Source: Opisthocomus hoazin (Eukaryota; Chordata; Aves; Opisthocomiformes; Opisthocomidae). Taken from it: 64,000 nt of DNA. Numbering within the stretch: the stretch's first letter is position 1; each line of letters begins with the position of its first letter. Shown here in pieces: positions 12,213-24,200 of this stretch. The stretch covers positions 1,612,001 through 1,676,000 of the forward strand of contig NC_134440.1 in assembly GCF_030867145.1 (NCBI RefSeq), written 5' to 3'. Under the pieces are notes generated by a model, which saw only the letters and a program-made list of their open reading frames with translations, was not told the DNA's origin and did no database searches. A program made the position numbers and the translations under genes.

Positions 12213-15200
12213 GTAGTTGTCATCTCTCCTTGTTTCCCCTTTGGCGGCTTTGGGTTTGTGGGGGGGTCCAAGCAGAGACAGGGTCCTGACCTGGCCTTCC
12301 TCTATCTGCAGTCTATATGAAGGGGTGTTTGCATGTGGCAGGGATTTCGGGGTCAGGAGGAGAGTCTAGAGATAGACTTTGATGGGGAGCCTTCAGCTTG
12401 GCACAGCAGGCAGCTGAGAGCACCCCAAGTCCTAAGGGTAATTACGTGGCTGCACACTCCACTCTCTTTCCCAGCCCTTTGAGGGTACTATTAGACTGAC
12501 AGTGTCTGCCCCAGGAGGTTACTGAAGCAGGCATGCACTTTGGTGTATGGCACCAGGGGTCCTGGAGGGTGTGAGCAGCTGGGAAAAGGTTTATTCGTCA
12601 TTCTTTTACCTGATCAGCCCAATAAAAGCCAGCTCCCTGCAGCAGCACTGGCTTTTTAACCTGTTCAGCTCGCTGCTCTGTAGCTGATTCTCCTGTCTGC
12701 AGGTCACTCCTCTGTCTCCCCCATCACTGTTGGACTGTCTCACCCTCTCTACTCTCAGTCCTGCAGCAGCCCCCATCACACAGTCAGGGTCCAAGTGCTG
12801 TTGCAGAAAATGGCATGCAATGGGGAAATAGTGTCTGAAGGGAAAGGATCCTGAGTTTAGGCCTGAGATAGAAGTGCTGTCAGCCTGCAGGGGACCAGCT
12901 TGGTTAGAGCAGCATATAGTGAGTAGTTCAGAGCTGGAAGACTGGGAACAGGACAATCTGTTGATTTAATGGGGAGCTCACAGCAGCTCAGATGCCTCCT
13001 CCAGGTGGAGAAGGTTTGCAATTCCATCCCTTTCCAAATTTATGAACTTGTTTTGCTGCTTTTTCTTGTCTTACCGATACATTTCTTTTCCTCTTCTCAT
13101 TCCTGCATCTGCCTCTCCATGCCTTGTGCTGTTGGTGCTGCCTCTGAAAGCAATTTAGTAATGGGGAGGGGAGAATTTGTGTGAGACAGTTTGTCCTGTA
13201 GGGCAGCATATCCTGCATGCTGTGTTTAGATTTGGCTTTTGTTTTGAATTTTAAGGGGTCACTTCCAAGCAGTTTGTAGTGACTTTCAATTATTGCACTG
13301 GCAGGAACATGAGATACATTTTATAATATTTTATATGAATGTGTGCATTTATGGTTGTATGAGCCTCCTTAAAAAAAAAAAAGTTTATGTGTTTAAGTCA
13401 GATCATTTTTCCAGATAGAATCTGTGCCTTTTTGTTATTTACTTGATGGATAAGACAACTGACTTTTACTGAAGTCTGGACATTTTTATTCCCTTGGGCT
13501 ATACTGAGAATCCCAGACATGCCACCTATAGACATGCTCCTTTTGAAAAGGACTGTGGCTTAAGCCTCCAAAGAAACTAGCATGCCTAAAACACATAGAA
13601 CTGGATTCATCTCACCTTTCTTCAGTCCCTGGGTTCAGGGTTGAGTTTAAGGTCCTTGTCCATGCTATAGACAGTAAAAAGAGACCAGTGCCTTCAGGGT
13701 GATTCACTCTCGAGACTGAAATTAGGAGTGGATGAGCTGTCCTTTAGAGATGCCTGCAGTGGGGATAGAGGAAACTGACTGCTCACTGACACCTCATATC
13801 GCCTCTAGATACAACCATTAGGCGGTCAATCATTCTCCCACCACGCTGATTTTAAAAATTTGCACCCCAGATTTCTATTTAATTCAGAAATTGTGTAATT
13901 GTATCTGAGGTTATTCCTAACGGGTCTCTCAAAAAAAAAAAAAAAAAAAAAAAAAGGCAGCATAGGAGACTAGGAAAGCCTTTGTCAGTTGTACCAATAA
14001 CTCAACATCCCAAAACCATTACATGTACACACTAGCAGATCACATGCACTCTCAACCTGTAAGACATAGCTGCTTAGCAATCCTCACAGCCAGCACAGAG
14101 ACACAAGCAGATGTACCTGCAGATGGATGCCCCATGCGTGCACTGCTTTGCACATACATACATGTGCCCACTTGACACACGCGTTCATACCACTCACGTG
14201 CAGCTGACACCCCTGCATTAACCTCACACAACAGCAATAAAACCAGACCAAACAGACAATTCAGGCTGTGAACAGACCGACCACTGCAGCTTTGTTTTCT
14301 TAACAATTTGTGTCTCTCTGATGAGTGCCACTCGAATCTCTGGTGTCTAATACTAGGCTGAGGTCATTTCTGCAGTCTTTTTTTTTTTTGCTGGTGGGGC
14401 CCTCTTGTCTGATACACAGCCACCTGGTATCACAAAATGTGTTGGGACTTAACATCTCTGATGCCTCAGATCCTCTGTCAAATCAAGCTGAAATAGGCCA
14501 ACAGGTTCAAAAACAGGATGTTGATTTGGAGGCAAGCTTTTGGTCAAGGCACCGGACTGTAATCTCGAAGTTTATGAAAATTGCCACAATCTCTAATGAC
14601 TGCAAATGTCGGGGCATCAGCTCTGTTTCTCATGGAGGAAGTCCATGGGGTTATCCCTACAGCAACAGCCCCACACTGGCAGGAGGTAAAAGAAAGATTT
14701 GGGGCAGGTCAGAACTGCTTGGACTAGGAATTTGTCAAGGGAACAGCTGCATGCATCAGTGAAGCTCCACTCTGCATTATCCTTGAAGCGAACCTCTTTT
14801 CTCCCCTTCAGGGAATGACATCTCTCAAGTTAAGCACCCTGAATTAAGTACATGAAGTTAGAGCATCACGATTTGTCTCCTGGTCTAAAAGATGCTGGTT
14901 TTTTGTACCAAAGGGGCAGTTTGGGCCAAGCCCTGCAGGGGCTGTATGGGGATATCTGGATGCTCAGCGTTACTGCACCCTGCAGGAGGAATTCATTACT
15001 GAGAAGGTACTGCCTGCAGTAGTAGTTCAGGAGGGGGACCTGTAGTTCCGGCACAGGCTTTGTCAGCTATTTCCTTCTTTCCCTCATGTCTCTGATGTGA
15101 GCCTAGGAGTGCCAGAAGGAGATGGAGTGAGGAGGCAGAGGAGCTTGTCTATGCTTCTTGTGAGACCTGGAGCACTCTGGTGCACTGGTGTGATATGACA

Positions 15201-18200
15201 GCTAGCCCAAGTCCATTAGCACTGCCTTAGAGACAAGGAAGCTCTGCACACCCAAAGAGGTTTGCTGTGTCCCATCCATAGCCAACTGCTTGACCGGGCT
15301 TCCTCCTTCTCCCTGATCCTTGCTGCTGAGAGCTGTTGGCCAGATAACCTAAATCCACTGGGTTTAAAGAGGAGCAGTGTCCAGTGCTTATGTGTTCTCT
15401 GCTCTCTCTTGTGGCAGAAGCATTCAGCCTTAACCCCTTGCTTGTTCCCGTGATATCTTCATAAGTGACCTGCTCTGCACTGCCCTCGTCCTGCTGCCTG
15501 GGTGACCAGCTGTGCCCAGAGCATGTTTCCATGGGAACTCCACAGTCAGAGATCAGAGACAATTTTCCTGGTTGCTGGACAGCATGGGAAATCGCCAATC
15601 AGAAAGTGAAAAACAAGCGCTGGAGAGAAAATGAAGGAAAAATGGCATGAGGAGAGTGTGCTGTTACAAGTTGGGGAGAGAAGATCTTCCAGCACTGCAG
15701 GAGTCCCTGCTCGGGAGCCGGAGGAGCCTGTGACCCGCAGCAGTGGCTCGGGAATGCCAGCTGATTTGAGATTGACCACTTTAAGAGTGGTGACAGCAGA
15801 CATCAGGTGAAAGGGCTTGCAGGGATTTGTCTCGGTTGTGGAGAGATGAGGCAGTTTGGTTGTTGGTAGGGGAATGCCCTTATTTGGAAGGGCTCCAACA
15901 CATGGAGAGGGAGAGATGTCAGCAGCAGAGGAGCCCTTTCAAAGGTCCCCAGTTGCTGCAAAGAGGCATCCTAGGGCAAGAAGCCTGGATCCTTTTCCTG
16001 TATGCAATCTTGGGAACTGGGCGGTATGAAATGAAAATAACTGTGAAAAAATCTTTCTCTAATGCTGTCAGTGACTTAACCCCCTTCTAATATGGCCATT
16101 CTGGGCATTCAGAAAAGATTCAAAACCAATTGGAGCATTTCTTTATATTTGCCTTTACAGCTGGAGTCCCTAAGATAGCACAGTTTTAATCTGTTGTGCA
16201 TAGCCAGGAAGATTGGCATTGTTTTCATCCAAATTCAGAAAAGAAAAGCCAAAATTCCCACATAAACACAGGACTTACAAAATGTTCCATTAGTGAGCCC
16301 TGTCAGACCACAGACCTGCAGTAAAGCTGCAGCAATGGTAACTAGCATTCACTGTTTCAATTCACATTTCCCAAAGTGCAAGGTAAAGAAAAATGCTTTT
16401 CATCCAACAGGAATGGTATGAGGATGAAACCACAAGCATTATCCAGGAAATTTCAGAGCCCTCTCAAGCAGACAACAACTAGTAACTCATAGTTTAATGT
16501 TGATTTGATTGCAAGTTGACAAGGTTCCTTTTTGTTCAGTGCCTCCATTGCAAAGTTGTGGCCTCTTGCATCCCTTAGACTGTTGCTTGGCAGAGACAAG
16601 CTTTGGCTGGCTGTAGTAACCATCAAGTCTTTGCACTGAATTAGTTAGCAGACAAAACTGGAACCACTTAGCTAACTCACCGCTGGTTACCCACTATTCT
16701 TCTGTGAAAACCTCAGTTTACACAAAATCAGATCCAAAAGCAAAAGGTCAATGTTATAAAAGTAACATTGCATCTGTGTAGCTGTGTGTTCCCCCCACCT
16801 AGAGTTCCAGCTTTTTTAATGTCTACTATAACTGACTTTCACAGTTGTTGACACTCCGCTTGCCACCCTGGCCCAGACAGCCTGCTGGGGACCTTAAAGA
16901 GCAAGGCAAGACCATCAAGTGCCTTTCTGGCTCTTAAGTCTTAGTCCACAACTATTTGCTTGTTAGTTCAAAGAACAGAGGATTATTTTACAGCATCTAA
17001 AGTCAGTACAAAGATTTCCTGGTGTGTTTCTCCCCTTTGTTGATGTGTTTTTTGTGGAACTCCTGCCGTGTTTGTGATCCAAGGGCTGCAGCATGGTGCA
17101 CATATCTGAAAGGCCTGGCTGCAGCTGCAATATAGATTCAGGGTAGAGGACCAGGGAGCACTGCAGAGCTCAAGCGTTCCTCCCATAGCCAAACTGGGAT
17201 CACGTATGGCACCAGGTGATGTTAACGGGAGCACAGAGCTGCTGCTCCTTTAATTTCCATTCTCTTCTCCACCTGCCAATAAATATGTTCCCAACCAGTC
17301 CCACTTTTTTTCACTCACCTTCCAGTGAGATTTTTCACCTTTGCTATGTGCTATTTTTCAGCTGGTTTGCCCACCAGCATTTCTGAGCTGGCCCTTGGGT
17401 GCTGCTAAGAAGGAAGCTGTACAGCTTCTGTGCCTTGGCTGGGGATTATTTGGCGTTGTCAGAGCACTAAATTTTGGATGGACTCAGTCAGCTGAGATAG
17501 TATTTCCAAAATGAAACCATTGTCATGCAGGTGTAGGGAGAAATGTGGAAAGAATCACAAAGAAAATGGAAGGGGATGAAATTCCCACAGGTTTAGTTTT
17601 CCAGGGAATCATGAACATGGGGAAGCCGGGAAATTTGGCCTTTCAAAAATACACAAGGCCATGTATTTCAGCTGCTTCCAGTGATATAAATCAGGAATAT
17701 CTGTTTGGGACTGGGTAAGAGCCTTAGATGCAACACTTTGATCCACCACAGATGAAGGGTTAAAAGTGTTGCATCTGTGTTGCATGTGCATGTAGTGCCT
17801 AGTGGCGAGCTGTGCGTGCATGATCTTGTGCTTGGGCTCTGTGGGGTGGTGCAGCCATACAAAGTGGCTCCCTGTGGAGTCAGCATGGCAGAAGGGTGCA
17901 TCTGTCTGCGCATCGCTCTTGCTCTCTGAGGAAGTTTGTTTCTGAAGGCACTTGCTGGCGCTGGGTCAATGTGCAAGTGTGTTCCTGCATAGGCATGCAT
18001 GAGCCTGTGTGCTTGTCCATTAATGTGTGTGTGCATCTGCTTTTCTGCAGGGGACCAATGACACGTGTAGATACTTCCTGCATGTGTTCCCAAGTGTGTC
18101 TGTATGTGACAGAGCAGTGGGGGGGAGGCAGCTTGCTTACTTACCTGGGTGGGAACCATTCTCTGAGCCAAGGGGAGCAAGGAAGAGGCTGGGAGAGGGG

Positions 18201-21200
18201 GGCTTTGCCAACAGTGTGAATGTATAATGTGTCGTCCATTCCTGCCATACATACACACCACCACCCCTGCAGCCTGCTCTGCTGCTGTAGCTCCAAGACC
18301 TGTTGTTTTTCAGGTCACTGCACTCTCAAACAGATAGCAGCTTCCTTGCTATTTTCCCTGACTTGTGTCACATTACATGGGTTTTGTTTGAAGCCAGCCC
18401 CTCTCATTCTGTCACTAACAATAAGGAATCTTCTCTCGCTGCTCTTCCCAAGCCGTATCCTGACACATTTGCTCCTATGGGTCATGTCTCCCCATGCACT
18501 TTTGGGGCAGTGGGGGAGGATTAACTGTAGTTGGCACAGCTATCTCTTTGGAAAAATGGAGATTGGGCTGGCATTTAGGCTGGGATCTTAATGTTGTGCT
18601 ATTTTAACAGCTGTTCACAGCAATCTGTGGAGGATGTTGCCCAACCACTGCTGTATTTGTGCTTAACTGGATGGCATCTGGCTGTGTGATGGGCCCCTGT
18701 GTATACTGATGGGAGTAGACAGGGGGAGAAAGCACTGTGCACCTTTCTTACCACCTCCACACTTGGCCATCCCTACAAAACCATAACCCTTACTTCTCAC
18801 TTTTGATGGAGGAACCCGGAAGGACTCTGAGCTCAAAGTCCTGGATGTTTTGGCCAGCTTTCCAGCCCCCTGCCAGTGTGACATGGGTACAAAATGCCCT
18901 TGGAGAGGGGGGAGTGGGGACCATGGAGCTGTTTGTTGGCCCTCACCCAACTGTCTTGCATTTGACTGATCCTATGGTGAGGCAAATTGGGACCCAGGAT
19001 GCCAGGGTTTATTCCAGGCCTTAGAGGACAGCTTGGTAGATGTACTGCTTAAACTGGGGTAGGGAAGAACAAACTGAAGCTAAGATGCTTGGTTACATAG
19101 CAGCTGTGGAAACAGTGATCTTAGAGAGAAGGAAAAGGAAACAGAAGCCAAGGGTCCTGCAATTTATTCACCCTGCCTGGCCTGGTCTGCTATATTTCGT
19201 AAGGTACCTCTTGGATTTCACGTATTGTTCAGTAAGGATATAATTGCCGAGGCAGTTTTTCTTATTCCATTAGTGTTGGATCATTCAAAGGAGAGGGCTA
19301 ATGAACAGAAGGGAATTATTAATTTTTTGTTTTCCTTTGGGGATGATAGGACAGGGGAAGCCAACAGAAACCTTTGCAGGTGTGAGGAGCTTGGGAGGAT
19401 GTTGCATACATACTCACCCCTGGAAGCATTTAAGCCAACAGCAAATAATTTCCACACTAGGCATATTTTCAACTCTAGGCTGTTTTGTGCTTAAGTGTTC
19501 CTATCATCCTGCTTTGGACTGTAAGCCTCATAGAAGTTTGATGTTTCTGTGTTTGCTCTTAGGGGACAGGAAGCTCTTTGTGGGCATGTTAAATAAGCAG
19601 CAGTCTGAGGATGACGTGCTCCGGCTCTTTGAACCATTTGGGGTCATTGATGAATGTACGGTGCTCCGTGGACCTGATGGTAACAGCAAAGGTGTGAACC
19701 CCTCTGTCTGTCATGCCCTTTCTCCTTGCTCTTCAGGTAGCGCTCACCTGCCTCTTCACCTGTGTCTCCTTTCCTCTGGGGCACTTACTCCCGCACCCCA
19801 TCTTTGTGGGAACTCATATCACATCCAGGCATAGGGAGCAGGGCAGGAAGAGTTGCCTGCTGCAAGGAAAGATTGGGGAAGATGGACAGAGACCAAGGTG
19901 AAAAGAGCAGAAGCAGAGCACGATGAGTAGCTGAGTTCCCAGCATCACTAGTGAGCCTGCTGGCTCAGTCTGGATCTGCACTTTGAATTGTTTGTACCCA
20001 CAACTAGGAGTGCACAGAGAATTTGGGGAAGAGGTAATTAGGGGCAAGGGTGGAGATGGTGACATCATCTATAGAGTATATCATTGAACTAACAATTTGA
20101 GACCCTTCTTGTTTTTTTCCAGGATAGGGGACATGGGATGAGTCATCCTTTTTGTTCCCTGCTTTCTTGGGGTGGCTTTCCTTTGCCTTTGCTGAAATCC
20201 GGATAGTGTCTCTTGCATGATGATGCAAGGGGCACTTTCACAGCAGTCCTGTCACTGCAGTCTCCTGTGCTCTTTCTGTCCCTTTCCAGGCTGTGCTTTT
20301 GTAAAGTTCTCATCTCATACAGAGGCTCAGGCAGCAATCCACGCGCTCCATGGCAGCCAGACAATGCCCGTGAGTATGAGGCCAGGGTACCTACTCTCTT
20401 CCTAATCCTCTTCCCATCACCCTGTTGCAGGAACCTCCCCTCACTGTCCAAAACTATGACAGGTTCAACTCCAGTTTCCAGCTGGTGTGGTTGTGGGGGG
20501 AGGGGGTTGGTGTATGTGTCTGCACATCTGTGCTCTTGTCTTTAGGAATCACCCTGTCTCCCGGGTTGGTGCGTGTATCTATGTTTGTCCAGACTGGTAG
20601 TGACAGCACTTACAGCTATAAAGGCTAAATAAGAGAGAGCCAAGAACCAGGCCATGAATTTGTCTTGGAGACAGCTACCTGGAGTAGTTCAAAACTGATT
20701 GGGGTGCAAGCTAACAATTCAGCAGCATGAGCAGTCAGGACTCCAATGTCTGAGCACACTCCCCACCTTCTGTTATTTAGGCAGCAGAGGAGGTTTCTGG
20801 GGCAGACTGGGTGTGGATGGGAACGCTTTGTGCATTGTGTGGGGTTGTCTAGCTGCAGCTGTGCCTTCTTGTGCAAGTGGAGCTGCAGTTGTGATCTTGT
20901 CTCTCACAGCCTCTAATCTGGATTGGGGCACCTTGTGGGCCGGCGAGTGGAGTGCTGCAGCAGGGCTATTGCCAGCTGCTGGGAACTGCTCTGCCTATCC
21001 AGCCAAGCTCATAGTGGTGGAAAGATGGTGCTTGTGGCTAACAATGTCCTTGGTGTTCCTGGCTGTACCATCACCTGGTGAATGCAGCAGGGATGTGTGC
21101 ACCCAATTGTGCAGCTGTGCAAGGCCCAGGGTGCGAGGGGAAGGGTGGGATAGGGACGGGTTGGATGCACGGATGGGTGGGGAAGGGCTCAGCCCAGGTT

Positions 21201-24200
21201 CCAGGCAGCTCCCACGCACTTTCATGCCAATATTTGCTCTTCTGCTCCTCTTCCACTCCTCTCTGCTGCCTCTTCTGCCCCATCCCACCTTGCCTGACTG
21301 CTGACTCTCCGGCTGTCCCGCGGCCTCTTCTCCCCCTGCCTCCTCTCTCTGTCTCCTCTCTCTGTGCCTAGGGTGCCTCCTCCAGTCTAGTGGTGAAGTT
21401 TGCTGACACAGATAAGGAGAGGACCCTCCGTCGTATGCAGCAAATGGTGGGGCAGCTGGGGATATTCACTCCATCTCTCACCTTGCCGTTCAGCCCATAC
21501 AGCGCATATGCGCAGGCTGTGAGTATCACGCGTGTGTGGGGGGGGGGAAAGACTGCCCTCTTGGCTATGGGGCAACACCGTACCTGGGCTAGGAGACCAC
21601 AAACAGGTCTCTGTGACAAATGCATGAAAGCTTCCCGGCACCTGGGAGCTGTTCTAGCTTCAGTTTCTCCAGTCAGCAGCCTAGTCTTTGTGCATTTCTC
21701 TCCTGGAGGGGGTGACAGGAGAGAGCTGGGACTTTCTCAAAGTGAGTCTGGGTTTCTCTGATGTGGTGTAGACTGGCGGAGGTGTCTGGGAACAGGTCAA
21801 GCACGACCCAGTGTCTTTCTGTCTTGAGGACAGCTCAGAGCTATGATTCCTGGTTGATGTCTGCCAGACATGGCAGTCTGCCAACTTGTGAACTCTTCTT
21901 CTGGGTCTGTAGCACAAATGTGTGTCTCTCTTTGTTCATGGAGCACCATGAGACCCCTGGGCCCAGCTTCATGTGTTTATCCCTCTGCTGAAATTCTCAG
22001 GAGAGCCCTAATACCTCCAGTGCTGTCCTTGGTTTCCAGGGTTTTCTCTCTTGGCTAGTGTGGCTATGGGGTATGTAGGATGCTGGAGAGAGAGCAGTGG
22101 GTAGCAGAGGGTCAGAGGTGTTTCAGCAGTCTGGCCTCCTCTGGCAAGACTGGCTGTGCCTTGAATCTTAGTGAGAGAACCTCATTGCCTTGGAGCGATG
22201 GTGGTGATTGCCACTGATGTTTCAGGTAGGTCCCAAACTCAGCAAGTCCCTGATCAGCTGTGGTGGAGAATCTTTTGAGTCTTCTTGGTGCCTGTCACTT
22301 TCGGGTCTCTACTACCAAGTATAAAGCCCATGGAAGGAGGCTCAGAAATTGCTCAAGGCATGAGAGATGCTTGTGTCTAAGAACTAAAAAATAGATACTG
22401 TTACTGAAAGTAATTTTGCTGTGGGGGGGGGGTGGGGGGGGCAGAGTGCAAACCAACCTGTTCTTATGATATATGTGGACACCTCTTTCACCTCTGGCTT
22501 TAGTGGGTACTTGGTATGTCTGTCTCCCAGCTACATGACAGAGAAGGAACTGTTTCTCAGCTGTTGACTGTTTCCTCTCAAAAGAATCCCCAGAAACTGC
22601 CAAATGCCATTTAAGTGTGTGGCAAGAGCATGGAGTAGCAAATGAAAAGAGGTGATACATACGAGGCTCCATACCGTTGGGGAATTTTGAGAACCAAATG
22701 TAGAATTTGTTCAGTACAGGTTATTTGATCCTTCTCATGTAATGAGGCTGTGGACAGCTATACCATTCCAAGCACCAAGGCTTCCAGCAGAACAGTTTAG
22801 AGGGGGAAACCCTTTCTGACCAGACACCAGTATCTCTTGCCAGGACCAATCTTTTCTATCCAGCTGTGTAATCCACAAGGCAGCTAGACCTGATGTCTGT
22901 GGTTGTAGTAGCTTAGCTCAGCTATGGATCAGCTATGAGATGGTCATTCTGGTGTATCTTCTGCTGTCATGGAGGTGGCACTAACTTGGGCACAGTGTGA
23001 TGGTGAAGGAGGCAGGAATGGGCCACACAGTGAGGTTATGATGGCAGAAAGTACTTTATTAGCTTATGGTCCAGGATATGTAAGGAAGGAGAGCAGCGAG
23101 ACCTTCTAGACTCGGTCTTTAAGTGCCCTCCAATCTTCAGAAACTCCTGCTGATGACAAGAACCCGTCAGGCCTAGGCTGTGCTTCTTGCTTATCTGCAT
23201 CTTCTTTCTCCTCAGTTGTGTCTGTATATTTGTTGCTTTGTCTCTGATTCTGCCCTGGCCTTCCTGCTCTGTGACTTTATTTTGGCTTTCCCCTTGACTC
23301 AAGACTCAGTTTGTCTCCCACTCTTTTAGCTTTTTTCCTCCTTTTCCTTTCCACTGGTTTTGGTTCTCTCTCCTCCTTCTTTCTGAGGCACTGACCTCAC
23401 CCTGATTGTTTCTTACCTTGTGTCATCCCAGTCTTTGGACTCCCTTCTCCTGGTGGAGAGATCCTAGCCAGTTCTTCTATACATACAGTGTCCCCATCGG
23501 AGGGAGAGGGTATCAGCCCTTTGAAATGCCATCTAGTATCTCTGGAAGTGCGGACAGAAGGGAGGGATTTCCCTGCTGAATCTCCTTACAGCACCTTCAA
23601 ATGTCATGCCATGGGCAGCTCTTGGGAGCTGGGACCTCTGGTAAGCCAGGGCTCAAGGGAACTCCAACATAGTTCACGCTTGATGGTGTGGGGCTCGTAG
23701 TAGTAGATGCTGCATCCAAGGTCACTCGCAGGCCCAGGAGATGCAGCTAACAATTATGTATGTGGTTGAATCAGACTGAGAAGAGCGAGTGCTGCTGGGG
23801 TGAACTGGTGCATCGTAGACATTGTCTCTTACATTCACAATTTAACATGCCAAAAACTTTCTCTCCCTGTCCCCATGGGATTTGTTGCCTCACCAAGTCA
23901 AAGCAGTCCATGGCCTAGGAAGAAGAAGTTTGGAGCCTGGGTTGTTTGGGTTTGTGTTTTTTTTTTTTCCCAGTTGGATATTTTAAATTTATATTAGTTG
24001 CATTTTCCTTTAAAAACTATCTCAAATTAAACATGAAATAATCACAAACTATGTTAGGTCTAAAGTTACTCTGATCTGTTCAAATATACAAAATAAGATA
24101 TTAAAAATAGTCAAATAGTACATGTTAGCTGATACAGTTTGTAAGAAAAATTCTCATACTTAGCTAGGAAATATGACTGGATAAGCATCTAGAAGCAGTT

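Larger units (their letters stand above)
12213..19562 (+). other. CELF5 intron
   Basis: No exon recognised. Contents: an AT-rich patch near 13230-13480, an A12 run (13371-13382), an A25 run (13931-13955) and a 14-nt inverted repeat (17726-17776). ORFs here resemble nothing I know. Confidence 0.7.

Noticed and set aside
14325-14762. 145-codon plus-strand ORF
   Set aside because: Sequence unlike any protein I know, low-complexity F-rich start, inside a CELF5 intron.
17668-18264. 198-codon minus-strand ORF, His/Thr-rich
   Set aside because: Reflects TG/CA-rich intronic sequence (translated CACACA-type repeats), not a conserved protein.
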